Below are positions 38,534 to 46,650 of a DNA stretch of 64,000 bases, in pieces. The notes below the pieces were generated by a model that saw only the letters and a list, made by a program, of their open reading frames with translations, made no database searches and had not been told where the DNA came from. Origin of the DNA: Metallococcus carri (lineage in GTDB: Bacteria > Actinomycetota > Actinomycetes > Actinomycetales > Dermatophilaceae); contig NZ_JAAOIV010000010.1 in assembly GCF_011440275.1 (NCBI RefSeq), positions 62,001 through 126,000 of the forward strand, written 5' to 3'. Position 1 is the first letter of the stretch; every line of letters starts with the position of its first letter. Made by a program: the position numbers and the translations under genes.

Positions 38534-38563
38534 TTCGAGTCGCGGCGCGCGGTGATCTATCCT
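38534..38563 (+). promoter_or_regulatory. Promoter of SRP RNA
   Basis: -35-like TTCGAG (38534-38539), 18-bp spacer and -10 TATCCT (38558-38563); the predicted start near 38570 coincides with the 5' end of the SRP RNA helix. Confidence 0.5.
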
Positions 38564-38569
38564 GGGTGC

Positions 38570-38659
38570 AGACCCCTCGTGCGGTGGTACCTCACTGAAC
38601 TCCCCCAGGGCAGGAATGCAGCAAGGGCAGGTGAGCTCTTCCAGGTGCGCGAGGGGTCC
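38570..38659 (+). ncRNA. ffs: Signal recognition particle RNA (4.5S-type, small)
   Basis: About 90-nt RNA folding into one long irregular hairpin: the terminal GACCCCTCG (38571-38579) pairs with CGAGGGGTC (38650-38658), GGTACCTCACT with AGGTGAGCT-type segments, and the apical domain carries the conserved AGGGCAGGAATGCAGCAAGGGCAG motif that binds Ffh, split around a GGAA-like tetraloop. It pairs with FtsY/Ffh for co-translational membrane targeting. Its position directly upstream of dnaX is common in actinobacteria. Exact ends are approximate. Confidence 0.9.
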
Positions 38660-38665
38660 TTACAC

Positions 38666-38867
38666 CCCACGAAGTTCTCCGCTCCTTCGTCGCTCCGATA
38701 CTTCGCGGGGACCCCGTCTCTCAGTGCGCCCACGAAGTTCTCCGCTCCTTCGTCGCTCCGATACTTCGCGGGGACCTCGGTCTCTCAGCGCGCCCACGAA
38801 GTTTCTCCCCCGCTGCGCTCCTCCGAATACTTCGCGGGGACCCCGTCTCTCAGTGCGCCCACGAAGT
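38666..38867. repeat. Tandem 63-65 bp palindromic repeats between ffs and dnaX
   Basis: Three full units start at 38666, 38729 and 38793, with a fourth truncated at 38858. Each begins CCCACGAAGT and contains ACTTCGCGGGGACC, so CGAAGT/ACTTCG and CCC/GGG arms can pair to form a hairpin; the third unit has diverged in the middle. Units are separated by GTCTCTCAGTGCG-type words. The 750-bp gap 38174-38923 is otherwise filled by tRNA-Ser, the SRP RNA and the dnaX promoter. Confidence 0.85.
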
Positions 38868-38910
38868 GCGCCGTCAACAGGTGCCCCTGCCGGATGTCGG
38901 GCCACCCGCC

Positions 38911-38923
38911 TAGAGTTCTGGGG
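38911..38923 (+). promoter_or_regulatory. -10 box of probable leaderless promoter (dnaX)
   Basis: TAGAGT at 38911-38916, then 7 nt (TCTGGGG), then GTG 38924. The GGGG run also resembles a very close ribosome site, so leaderless initiation is likely but not certain. Confidence 0.5.
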
Positions 38924-41329
38924 GTGAGCACCGCCCTGTACCGCCGCTACCGGCCGGAGACCTTTGCCGACGTCATCGGGCAGGAGCATGTCACCGAACC
39001 CCTGATGCAGGCGCTGCGCACCGGCCGGGTCAACCACGCCTATCTCTTCAGCGGTCCGCGCGGCTGCGGCAAAACCACCAGCGCCCGCATCCTCGCCCGC
39101 TGCCTCAACTGCGAGCAGGGCCCCACGCCCACCCCGTGCGGCACCTGCGAGTCGTGTATCGCGTTGTCCCGCAACGGTTCTGGCACCGTCGACGTGATCG
39201 AGATCGACGCGGCCAGCCACGGCGGTGTCGACGACGCGCGCGACCTGCGCGAGCGGGCGTCATACGGACCGGCTCAGAGCCGCTACAAGATCTACATCAT
39301 CGACGAAGCCCACATGGTCACCAGCCAGGGCTTCAACGCCCTGCTCAAGATCGTCGAAGAGCCCCCGGAGCACGTGAAGTTCATCTTCGCGACCACCGAG
39401 CCGGAGAAGGTCATCGGCACGATCCGCTCGCGCACCCACCACTACCCCTTCCGGCTGGTGCCTCCGCAGCGCCTCGCGGACTACATGGAGCAGCTGTGCG
39501 CGAGCGAGGGCGTCGCGGTCGAGCCGGGCGTGCTGTCCTTCGTCACCCGCGCGGGTGGCGGGTCGGTGCGTGACTCGCTGTCCGTGCTCGACCAGCTGAT
39601 CGCCGGGTCCGGTGAGGACGGAGTGACGTATGCCGGAGCCGCGGCCCTGCTCGGGTTCACCGACGGTGCGCTCCTGGACGCCACGGTGGACGCCCTCGCC
39701 GCGGGCGACGGCGCCAGTGTCTTCCAGCAGATCGACAAGGTCGTCGAGTCCGGGCACGACCCGCGCCGCTTCGTCGAAGACTTGCTGGAGCGACTGCGTG
39801 ATCTGATCGTCGTAGCCGCGGTGCGCGACGGTGCGGCCGCGGTGTTGCGCGGCGTGCCCGAGGACCAGCTCGACCGCATGCGCACCCAGGCGGGTGCCTT
39901 CGGTCCCGGCGAGCTGTCCCGTGCGGCGGATATCGCCAACACCGGTCTCACCGAGATGACCGGCGCGACCAGCCCGCGTCTGCAACTCGAACTCATCTGC
40001 GCGCGGATCCTGCTGCCGGCTGCCTCCGGTGAGCACGGGTATGCCGCTCGCCTCGACCGCGTCGAGCGACGTCTCGACATCTCCGACCGCAGCCAATCGA
40101 CATCGGCGCCGGCTCGCACTCAGCCCGACCCGGCCCGCCAACCGCAGCAGCCGCAGCCCGACCACTCGCAGCCCGCGCAGCCGCCATCGCCGCAGCGCGA
40201 GTCACGGCCACCGGCGGCGCAGGAGCCCACCGGCACCGAGCCGGCCGCCTCGCAGGAGCAACGCCCGAGCGCACCCGATCGGCCCGAGCCGTCGCCCGAC
40301 ACCGCGGTCGCCCCGTCCGGTGGCCCGCGGGATATGCCCGGTCCCGAGCCGGTGACCGACGAGCCGGTCGCACCGGTTCCGACGCGCGGTGGTCTTGGGG
40401 TCGATGAGCTGCGCCGGGAGTGGCCGCAGATCCTCGAGCGGATCGGCCGCATCCGCAAGGTGACCTGGAGCCTGCTCAGCCAGCACGCGCATGTCGTGGC
40501 CTTCGACGGCCAGGTGCTGACGCTCGGCGCGAGCAGCGCGGGCCTGGCCGAACGCATCTCGACCGACCCCAACCCCGAAGTGATCCGGCAGGCGGTCAAC
40601 GAGGCGCTCGGCCTCGACGTGCGGGTGGCCGCCCGCAGCGGTGACGGCCCGGCGCCGGCGCAGCAGCCCGAGCAATCCTCCAGCGGGTGGGGCGAGAGCT
40701 CGCGCGCCCAAGCCGCGCCGCAGGAACGTTCGGCCGAAGCCACGCCCAGGCAGGGTGGCTGGCGCGACCGCGTCGGTATGCCGAACGGCGTGCGCTCCAG
40801 CGCTGACTCACCGGCCGCTCGCTCGGGTCCGTCGGCGCCCGACGACACCGACGGTGATCCTGTGCCGGCGCGCGCCGAGCAGGGCGGCGGCTCGGATCAG
40901 GCAGGTCGCGGCGCGGACGCAGCAGGTCGCGGCTCGAACGAAGTAGGTCGCGGTGCGGACGTCGCCCCAGCCTGGACCGAAGCCCCGGCCACCGACGCCC
41001 CCGCCTGGGCCCGCGAAACGTCACCAGATCCGCGCGAAGCGTCACTAAATCCCCGCGAAACGTCACCAAATCCTCGCGAAACGTCACTAAATCCCCGCGA
41101 AGCGTCACCAAATCCTCGCGAAACGTCACCAGATCCTCGCGAAACGCCACCCGCCCGCAGTGACCGACAGACGCCCCCTGCCGCGGCACCGGAGCACTCG
41201 GCATACGGCGAAGGCCCAGACGAAGAGGGTTCGCTCGACGACGAAACCGTCGACGACCTCGGCGCGGTCGGCCTGCCCGTGCTGTCCGAGGTGCTCGGCG
41301 CCCAGGTGATCGACGATCGGCGCGAATGA
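38924..41329 (+). CDS. dnaX: DNA polymerase III subunits gamma and tau
   Basis: Clamp-loader ATPase, 801 aa. It starts at GTG 38924, giving the conserved opening STALYRRYRPETFADVIGQ. AAA+ core: Walker A GPRGCGKTT (about residues 43-51), zinc module CLNC ... CGTCESC (about 62-80), DEAH-box IIDEAHM (about 125-131), then clamp-loader domains II and III to about residue 370. The C-terminal half is a long Pro/Gln/Ala-rich linker with one further folded domain (about 495-570, VDELRREWPQILERIGRIRKV) and, near the end, two 21-bp in-frame tandem repeat arrays. Reading through from an upstream ATG would cross the SRP RNA and the repeats, so that start is rejected. It overlaps plsC by 4 bp. Confidence 0.95.
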   Translation: MSTALYRRYRPETFADVIGQEHVTEPLMQALRTGRVNHAYLFSGPRGCGKTTSARILARCLNCEQGPTPTPCGTCESCIALSRNGSGTVDVIEIDAASHGGVDDARDLRERASYGPAQSRYKIYIIDEAHMVTSQGFNALLKIVEEPPEHVKFIFATTEPEKVIGTIRSRTHHYPFRLVPPQRLADYMEQLCASEGVAVEPGVLSFVTRAGGGSVRDSLSVLDQLIAGSGEDGVTYAGAAALLGFTDGALLDATVDALAAGDGASVFQQIDKVVESGHDPRRFVEDLLERLRDLIVVAAVRDGAAAVLRGVPEDQLDRMRTQAGAFGPGELSRAADIANTGLTEMTGATSPRLQLELICARILLPAASGEHGYAARLDRVERRLDISDRSQSTSAPARTQPDPARQPQQPQPDHSQPAQPPSPQRESRPPAAQEPTGTEPAASQEQRPSAPDRPEPSPDTAVAPSGGPRDMPGPEPVTDEPVAPVPTRGGLGVDELRREWPQILERIGRIRKVTWSLLSQHAHVVAFDGQVLTLGASSAGLAERISTDPNPEVIRQAVNEALGLDVRVAARSGDGPAPAQQPEQSSSGWGESSRAQAAPQERSAEATPRQGGWRDRVGMPNGVRSSADSPAARSGPSAPDDTDGDPVPARAEQGGGSDQAGRGADAAGRGSNEVGRGADVAPAWTEAPATDAPAWARETSPDPREASLNPRETSPNPRETSLNPREASPNPRETSPDPRETPPARSDRQTPPAAAPEHSAYGEGPDEEGSLDDETVDDLGAVGLPVLSEVLGAQVIDDRRE
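40901..40963 (+). repeat. Three 21-bp in-frame repeats in dnaX
   Basis: Units start at 40901, 40922 and 40943 (consensus GCAGGTCGCGGCGCGGACG), each encoding a seven-residue AGRGADA-type block in the disordered tail of DnaX. Confidence 0.85.
41012..41154 (+). repeat. Seven 21-bp in-frame repeats in dnaX (heptapeptide array)
   Basis: Units begin at 41012, 41033, 41054, 41075, 41096, 41117 and a truncated last one at 41138 (consensus CGCGAAACGTCACCAAATCC). They encode a repeating RE[T/A]S[P/L][N/D]P heptapeptide in the acidic, Pro-rich C-terminal tail. Units are nearly identical and in phase, so copy number could vary by slippage without shifting the frame. Confidence 0.9.
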
Positions 41330-41991
41330 TGCTCTACCTCACGACCCGGATGGTGGTCGGTCCCCTCGCGCGGACCTATCTGCGCGCCACCGTGCACGGG
41401 GTCGACAACATCCCCGCGACCGGGGGAGTGCTGCTCGCCGCCAACCACCTGTCCTTCGTGGACAGTCTGGTGATCCCGATGGTCGCTCCGCGGCAGGTCG
41501 TCTTCCTGGCCAAATCCGACTACTTCACCGGCACCGGCATCAAGGGCACGGCGACCCGCGCGTGGTTCACCTCGATGGGCATGGTGCCGGTCGACCGGGA
41601 CGACTCCAAGGCCGCGCAGCACTCGCTGGAGATCGCCCTGCAGGTGCTGCGCGAAGGACGAGCGTTCGGCATTTACCCCGAGGGCACCCGGTCGCGTGAC
41701 GGCCGCCTCTACCGCGGCCGCACCGGCGTCGCCCACCTCGCACTCACCGCGGGCGTCCCGATCGTGCCGGTCGGGTTGATCGGCACCCAGAACGTCCAGC
41801 CGGTCGGCACCAACCGCCTGACTCGCGCACCGTTCACGGTCAGCTTCGGTGCCCCCATCCAGGTCGAAGGCCGCTTCGACGGTATGCCGACCGGCCGCGC
41901 CCGCCGCGAACTCACCGACGAGGTGATGGACGCGATCGCGGCGCTGTCTGGCCAGGAGCGCGCCGACGGGTACAACGAACGCGCCCACTGA
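41326..41991 (+). CDS. 1-acyl-sn-glycerol-3-phosphate acyltransferase (PlsC family)
   Basis: Membrane-associated acyltransferase of 221 aa making phosphatidic acid from lysophosphatidic acid, or a related lipid step. Motif I NHLSFVDS (His-x4-Asp, about residues 41-48), motif II around SMGMVPVDRDD and motif III YPEGTRSRDGRLYRGRTG (about 121-138), in the canonical order. It starts at ATG 41326, overlapping the dnaX stop by 4 bp (a second ATG at 41329 is equally possible), so it is co-translated with dnaX. This placement between dnaX and recR is unusual for a lipid enzyme. Confidence 0.92.
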   Translation: MMLYLTTRMVVGPLARTYLRATVHGVDNIPATGGVLLAANHLSFVDSLVIPMVAPRQVVFLAKSDYFTGTGIKGTATRAWFTSMGMVPVDRDDSKAAQHSLEIALQVLREGRAFGIYPEGTRSRDGRLYRGRTGVAHLALTAGVPIVPVGLIGTQNVQPVGTNRLTRAPFTVSFGAPIQVEGRFDGMPTGRARRELTDEVMDAIAALSGQERADGYNERAH

Positions 41992-42022
41992 CGCCCTGAC
42001 CCACGCCGTCACCGCGAGGCCG

Positions 42023-42035
42023 TAGCCTGGAGCGC
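42023..42035 (+). promoter_or_regulatory. -10 box of probable leaderless promoter (recR)
   Basis: TAGCCT at 42023-42028, 7 nt, then GTG 42036. No distinct ribosome site. Confidence 0.45.
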
Positions 42036-42638
42036 GTGTATGAAGGCGTGGTCCAGGACCTGATCGACGAGCTCGGCAGGCTGCCCGGCATCGGCCCGAA
42101 ATCGGCGCAGCGGATCGCCTTCCACCTGTTGGCCGCCGACCCGGCCGATGTCGAGCGGCTGGCCGAAGTGCTCAAGGTCGTCAAGGCCAAGGTGCGCTTC
42201 TGCGAGCGCTGCTTCAATGTCGCCGAAGGTCCCGAATGCCGCATCTGCGCCGACCCGCGCCGCGACGCCCGGCTGCTGTGCGTCGTCGAGGAGCCCAAGG
42301 ACGTCATGGCGATGGAGAAGGCGCGCGAGTTCAAGGGCCGCTACCACGTGCTCGGCGGCGCCATCGACCCGATGGAGGGCATCGGCCCGAACGACCTGCA
42401 CGTCATGGAGCTCCTGCGCCGGCTCACCGACGAGAACATCGACGAGGTGCTCATCGCCACCAATCCGAATATCCGGGGCGAGGCGACCGCGGCATACCTC
42501 ATCCGCCAACTGCGCGACGTGGGCGTGACGGTCAGCCGGCTCGCGTCCGGGCTGCCCGTCGGGGGCGATCTGGAGTATGCCGACGAGGTCACCCTCGGGC
42601 GTGCGATCGAGGGACGGAAGGTGCTGCAGCATGTCTGA
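42036..42638 (+). CDS. recR: Recombination mediator RecR
   Basis: 200-aa DNA clamp of the RecF(O)R pathway. Helix-hairpin-helix near the N-terminus ([19 protein letters not shown], about residues 12-30), a four-cysteine zinc finger CERC ... CRIC (about 55-71), and a TOPRIM domain ([42 protein letters not shown], about 78-120), then Walker-type C-terminal [18 protein letters not shown] 42036 is the start. The stop overlaps the following DUF5063 gene by 8 bp. Confidence 0.96.
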   Translation: MYEGVVQDLIDELGRLPGIGPKSAQRIAFHLLAADPADVERLAEVLKVVKAKVRFCERCFNVAEGPECRICADPRRDARLLCVVEEPKDVMAMEKAREFKGRYHVLGGAIDPMEGIGPNDLHVMELLRRLTDENIDEVLIATNPNIRGEATAAYLIRQLRDVGVTVSRLASGLPVGGDLEYADEVTLGRAIEGRKVLQHV

Positions 42639-43194
42639 GGTGATCAACGACTGGGGCGGCCTTGCCGTCGAAACCGCCCAGGGCTCAAAGGCTTTCGTCA
42701 CCGCGGTCCGCGAGATTGCCGCTGGCAGCGAGCCGGAGACCGCCCTGCCCTTGCTGCTGCTCATCACCGCGCAGCTGCAGTCCACCGGCGCCCGGCTCGG
42801 CGCGGTGCAGGACATCGTGCCGGCCGAGCGGTTCGAGCCCGACCCCGGCCCCGAGGCCGACCAGGACCCCTTGCGCCAGGCGCTCGCCAATGTGCTGGAG
42901 GGCCTCGACGACTACACCGACCTCGTCGACCCGGTCACCTCGGTCGAGCTGGCTCGCGGGTCGCTGTCGGACGATCTCACCGGCATCGTCGCCGCGCTCG
43001 AGCACGGCCTGGCTCATTTCGACGCCGGCCGTCAGGTCGAGGCGCTGTGGTGGTGGCAGTTCAGCTATCTGTCCGAATGGGGCGTGCGGGCCTCCGCCGT
43101 GCTGCGGGTGGTGCAGACGATCCTGGGTCACCTGCGCCTGGACGTCGACGACGACGCCGCCGCCGAGGCGGAGTTCGACGCGCTGCACCCCTGA
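42631..43194 (+). CDS. DUF5063 domain protein
   Basis: 187-aa acidic, alpha-helical cytoplasmic protein. Sequence such as [18 protein letters not shown] and [27 protein letters not shown] corresponds to DUF5063, an actinobacterial family regularly encoded directly after recR. ATG 42631 has GGAAGG upstream and begins 8 bp inside recR. Its 3' end overlaps the convergent glycerophosphodiesterase by 67 bp. Function unknown; the constant linkage suggests a recombination-related role, which is inference. Confidence 0.85.
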   Translation: MSEVINDWGGLAVETAQGSKAFVTAVREIAAGSEPETALPLLLLITAQLQSTGARLGAVQDIVPAERFEPDPGPEADQDPLRQALANVLEGLDDYTDLVDPVTSVELARGSLSDDLTGIVAALEHGLAHFDAGRQVEALWWWQFSYLSEWGVRASAVLRVVQTILGHLRLDVDDDAAAEAEFDALHP

Positions 43195-43847
43195 GCATGC
43201 TCGGCGGCCAGGTCGAGCCGGTCGGTGCACAGCCCGTCCAGGCCGACCGCCCGTCCGTGCGCCAGCCGCTGCGCGTCGTTCACCAGCGAACCGTGCGCCT
43301 CGATGCCGAGGTCGTGGGCGGCGCGCACCGCGTCGCGCGTCCACCAGTCCGCGCCGGTGTTCTGCCCGGTCACGCCGATCCGCGCGAGATTGTGCAGGTA
43401 TGCCGGGTGCTCGCCGATGCTCGACACCGGCGCCTCGTGGATGAGCCGGAGGTCGGGCGCGCGCTGGTGCAGCTGCGCCAGCACGTCCAGGTCGTCATGC
43501 ACCAGCCGCACCCGGTCGGTGGCACTGAGCTCGCGCACCAGCGCGACCACGGCGTCGAAGACCCCGACCACCTTCAGGTCCAGGCACAGCGGCACGCCCG
43601 GCCGCTCGAGCACGCTCGCCAGCGTGGGCACCTCGTGTCGAGCCAGCTGCCGGGCCGACATCACCCGTGGCCACACCGGCCCGCGGCGCCACATCAGCGG
43701 ATCGTGCATCAGCACCGGCACGCCGTCGCGGCTGCGGCGGATGTCGGATTCGACGCCCCACCCCTCGTCGGCGGCGGCCGCCAACGCGGCCGCGGAGTTC
43801 TCCGGGCGGCCTGGGCCGTGCGCGCCACGGTGGGCATAAACGATCAC
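43128..43847 (-). CDS. Glycerophosphodiester phosphodiesterase
   Basis: TIM-barrel GDPD, 239 aa, hydrolysing glycerophosphodiesters to glycerol-3-phosphate and an alcohol. Catalytic residues are visible: AHRGAHGPGRPENS (HR and E, about residues 5-18), ESDIRRSRDGVPVLMHD (Glu/Asp/His, about 33-49), LCLDLKV (Lys). No export signal, so it is probably cytoplasmic. The last ~22 codons lie antisense inside the DUF5063 gene and look low-complexity (Ser/Ala/Arg), so the true domain ends earlier. Divergent from the GT39 gene, 11 nt apart. Confidence 0.9.
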   Translation of the reverse strand: MIVYAHRGAHGPGRPENSAAALAAAADEGWGVESDIRRSRDGVPVLMHDPLMWRRGPVWPRVMSARQLARHEVPTLASVLERPGVPLCLDLKVVGVFDAVVALVRELSATDRVRLVHDDLDVLAQLHQRAPDLRLIHEAPVSSIGEHPAYLHNLARIGVTGQNTGADWWTRDAVRAAHDLGIEAHGSLVNDAQRLAHGRAVGLDGLCTDRLDLAAEHAQGCSASNSASAAASSSTSRRR

Positions 43848-43858
43848 GGAGACACCGT

Positions 43859-45280
43859 ATGACGGGGCGGCCGTTCGGCCGGCTCTTCGTGGGGAGCGTC
43901 CTCGCCGTGGTCGTGCTGACCCATCTGCCGGGGCTGGTCTACGAGCTGTTCGACCCTGACGAGGCGGTGCTGGCCGAGCAGGCGATCACGCTGCAGCACG
44001 GCGGCACGCTCTACACCGATGCCATCGACCGCAAGCCGCCGGTGCCGCCGTGGATCTATCGCGGGGTCTTCGACCTCACCGGCGGCACCGACCTGCGCTG
44101 GGTGCATCTGCTCGCGGCCCTGGCGGTGGGCCTGGCCGCGCTCGTGGTCGCCTCGGACGTCAGCCTCAGGACGCGGGCCGCGCGGGTGTGGGCGGCCGGG
44201 CTGGTGCTCGCCGGATCGGTGGCCTTCACCCCGACCAACGGCCAGGCGGCGAATTTCGCCCACTTCGCGTTGCCCTTCGGCGCGGCCGCGATGGTGCTCG
44301 CCCGTCGCCCGGGAGTCCGGCCGGCGCTGCTCGGTGGCGTCCTGCTCGCGCTCGCAGTCGGCTGCCGGCAGACCTGGATCCTCGGCGGTCTGGCCGCGCT
44401 CTGGTCGACGGCGCGCCGCCCGCGAGACCTGGCGGCATACCTGCTCGGTGCGGCGGCCGGGGCGTGCGCGGTGCTGGCGCTGAGCGGCGACCCCGCCGCG
44501 ATGCTCTATTGGGTCTTCGCCGGCAACGGGGGCTTCGTGTCCTCCGCTCCCGATGCGGCCGAGCTCGCCAAAGGTCTGGCCGGCAATCTCGGCCTGCAGG
44601 TGCTGGTTGCGCACGGGGCCTTGTTGGTGCTGGCGGCGCGACGCTGGCGCGACCGGGAGGTGCGCGACCTGTGGGTGTGGACGCTGACCGCGCTGGTTGC
44701 CTTCGTCGCCGGCTGGCGCTTCTACGGTCATTACTTCCTGCAGGCGATTCCACCGCTCGCGGTCATCGCTGCCCCGGTCGGCGCCCGCCTGGTCAGCCGC
44801 GCGCGGGCACTCACGGCGGCCGCGGTCGGCATACCTGCGCTGGTGGCGGTGGGGGTGGCGTTCGCGCCCGGCCTGGTGCGCGACTATCCGGACGCGAGCC
44901 GGGTCGCGGCTTTCGTCGCCGCGCAGACCGAGCCGCAGGACCGGGTGCTGGTGTGGGGCAATCTGCCCGAACTCTTCTGGCAAGCCAACCGGATGCCCGC
45001 CGGCGGGTTCGTCACCGCGGACCTGGTCACCGGGCGGTCGGGCAATCGCGCACCCGGACCGACCACGTATGCCGGGGTGCCGTCGCGGGCCCGCGAGCAC
45101 TTTCTGGCGGCACTGCGAGCGCACCCGCCGGCCGTGATCGTCGACACCTCGACCGCACGGCTGCGGCAATACGACAGCTATCCGATGAGTTCGATGCCGG
45201 AGCTGGCGCGGCTGGTCGCCCGCGATTACACGCCGATTGCCCGGATCGACGGGATGACGATCTACCGACGGACGAACTGA
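43859..45280 (+). CDS. Glycosyltransferase family 39-type membrane protein
   Basis: 473-aa polytopic membrane enzyme, about 10-12 TM helices, of the dolichyl/polyprenyl-phosphate sugar-transferring family (PMT_2). The first extracytoplasmic loop holds the catalytic acidic pair in FDPDEAVLAEQAI (about residues 31-43) and DAIDRKPPVPPWIY follows, as in ArnT-like proteins. The C-terminal region (after about residue 360) is soluble. ATG 43859 has GGAGA 8 nt upstream. It probably transfers a sugar from a lipid carrier to a wall or lipid acceptor; the acceptor is unknown. The 3' end overlaps PAP2 by 19 bp. Confidence 0.85.
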   Translation: MTGRPFGRLFVGSVLAVVVLTHLPGLVYELFDPDEAVLAEQAITLQHGGTLYTDAIDRKPPVPPWIYRGVFDLTGGTDLRWVHLLAALAVGLAALVVASDVSLRTRAARVWAAGLVLAGSVAFTPTNGQAANFAHFALPFGAAAMVLARRPGVRPALLGGVLLALAVGCRQTWILGGLAALWSTARRPRDLAAYLLGAAAGACAVLALSGDPAAMLYWVFAGNGGFVSSAPDAAELAKGLAGNLGLQVLVAHGALLVLAARRWRDREVRDLWVWTLTALVAFVAGWRFYGHYFLQAIPPLAVIAAPVGARLVSRARALTAAAVGIPALVAVGVAFAPGLVRDYPDASRVAAFVAAQTEPQDRVLVWGNLPELFWQANRMPAGGFVTADLVTGRSGNRAPGPTTYAGVPSRAREHFLAALRAHPPAVIVDTSTARLRQYDSYPMSSMPELARLVARDYTPIARIDGMTIYRRTN

Positions 45281-46146
45281 GACGCCGCCGTGCGCACACC
45301 CACTCGAGGCGGGGTGGAGGTCAGCGTGAGCTCTTCGCGGGTGAGCGCGGACTGGAAGGCGGAGTGGCCGTAGAGCGCCCAGACCACGCCGAAGGAAATG
45401 GTGATCACCAGGCCGCCGGCGACCGCGTCGATCGCGAAGTGGTTGGCGGTGCCGACCACGACCAGGAAGGTCAGCAGCGGGTAGATCAGACCGGCGATGC
45501 GCACCCATTTGGTCTTGGCGACATTGAAGACCACCAGGCCGCACCACAGTGCCCAGGCCACATGCAGGCTGGGCATGGCGGCGTACTGGTTGGAGTGTTC
45601 GGCCACCGTCGGCGAACTCCACGAACCCCACGTCGGGTAGAGGTGGCTGACGTCGACGAACTGCCCCGACGGCAGCAGCCGCGGCGGCGCCATCGGCAAC
45701 ACATAGAAGCTCACCAGCGCGATCGCGGTGGTGATGACCAGCGCCGAACGGATCGAGCGATAAAGGCGCGGGTGCTTCCAGAAAATCCAGATGAGCACCC
45801 CGGCCGTCATCGGCAGATGGAAGACCGTGTAGTAATAGTTCGCCAGATGGGCGATCACCGGGTTGCTCGCGACCCAGTGGTTCATCACCGGCTCGAAGGA
45901 CAAGCCCATGTGTTGGGTGACTTCCAGGACCTTCTCGCCACGGTTGATGGCGACCTGCTTTTGAGCGGGCACGAGATTGCGCAGCTTCTCGTAGCAGATG
46001 TCGAGGAACAGCAAGATGAGTACCTCGTGCCACCAACGAGGTACTCGATAGGCGCGGATTCGCAGCGGAAGCACCGCCCGCCCAGGCTTCTGGCGGTCAG
46101 TGACGAGCCCTGCTGCGCCCCCGACAGTCTCGGCGTTACTCGACAT
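45262..46146 (-). CDS. PAP2-family inositol/lipid phosphatase-type protein
   Basis: 294-aa membrane protein with six TM helices and the PAP2 lipid-phosphatase signatures: the central MPSLHVAWALW (PSxHV, about residues 182-192) and GTANHFAIDAVAGG (about 231-244), which together give the catalytic His pair. Length and layout match the Aur1/Ipt1-like PAP2 group. It may dephosphorylate phosphatidate or undecaprenyl diphosphate, or use a lipid-phosphoinositol. Convergent with the GT39 gene (19 bp overlap) and near a divergent HxlR regulator. Confidence 0.88.
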   Translation of the reverse strand: MSSNAETVGGAAGLVTDRQKPGRAVLPLRIRAYRVPRWWHEVLILLFLDICYEKLRNLVPAQKQVAINRGEKVLEVTQHMGLSFEPVMNHWVASNPVIAHLANYYYTVFHLPMTAGVLIWIFWKHPRLYRSIRSALVITTAIALVSFYVLPMAPPRLLPSGQFVDVSHLYPTWGSWSSPTVAEHSNQYAAMPSLHVAWALWCGLVVFNVAKTKWVRIAGLIYPLLTFLVVVGTANHFAIDAVAGGLVITISFGVVWALYGHSAFQSALTREELTLTSTPPRVGVRTAASQFVRR

Positions 46147-46200
46147 ACTCCACCGATCATCGCATCTTCACGCCGAACTTACCCAACCGTCACGGTGTGT

Positions 46201-46563
46201 TCAGTCCACGGTGTCGTCATACCTGGCGCGAGCCTCGAGCACCTGTTCGGCGTGTTGCTCGGCCCAGCTACGCACGGCGGCGAGCGGCGTCACCAGCGTG
46301 CGACCGAGCGGCGTGAGCTCGTAATCCACTCGCGGTGGCATGGTCGCTTGCGCGGTGCGGGTCACCAGGCCGTCGCGTTCCATCGAGCGCAAGGTCTCGG
46401 TGAGAACCTTCGCGGTGACCCCTTCGACGCGGCCGCGGATCTGCCCGAACCGGGCCGGCCCATCGGACAGCACGGCAACGACCATCGGCGTCCATCGGTC
46501 GGTCAGGTGGCGCAGCACGCTGCGCGACGGGCACGCCGCCTGGAGGACATCAAAGGACGGCAC
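46201..46563 (-). CDS. HxlR-family transcriptional regulator
   Basis: 120-aa winged-helix regulator with the HxlR pattern: an N-terminal Cys (AACPSRSVLRHL, about residues 10-21) often used as redox or aldehyde sensor, DRWTPMVVAVLSDGPARFGQIRGRVEGVTAKVLTETLRSMERDGLVTR (wHTH, about 22-70), and a C-terminal dimer helix. Divergent from the NAD(P)-binding protein at 46651, so that gene is the likely target. An imperfect dyad in the shared region is a candidate operator. Confidence 0.9.
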   Translation of the reverse strand: MPSFDVLQAACPSRSVLRHLTDRWTPMVVAVLSDGPARFGQIRGRVEGVTAKVLTETLRSMERDGLVTRTAQATMPPRVDYELTPLGRTLVTPLAAVRSWAEQHAEQVLEARARYDDTVD

Positions 46564-46573
46564 GCCGAACTCC

Positions 46574-46594
46574 TTAGTTACGTTGAGGTACTTG
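46574..46594. promoter_or_regulatory. Candidate HxlR operator dyad
   Basis: TTAGTTACGTTGAGGTACTTG, approximate dyad (AGTTAC / GGTACTT) in the 87-bp gap between the HxlR gene and its divergent neighbour. AT content is above the surroundings. Imperfect, so low confidence. Confidence 0.35.
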
Positions 46595-46650
46595 GTTTCT
46601 GCTGAATACTATCGCGGCCTCAGACACCGACTGCCTTCAGGAGGCTCCCA

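Noticed and set aside
38666-38867. CRISPR array
   Set aside because: Units are contiguous 63-65 bp repeats with internal hairpins and no variable spacers; no cas genes nearby.
38552-38923. Upstream extension of dnaX to ATG 38552 (925 aa)
   Set aside because: It would run through the SRP RNA and the tandem repeats; conserved DnaX sequence begins at GTG 38924.
43844-46036. 730-codon frame on the minus strand across the GT39 and PAP2 genes
   Set aside because: Overlaps two genes with clear domains; the translation is Arg/Gly/His-rich without motifs.
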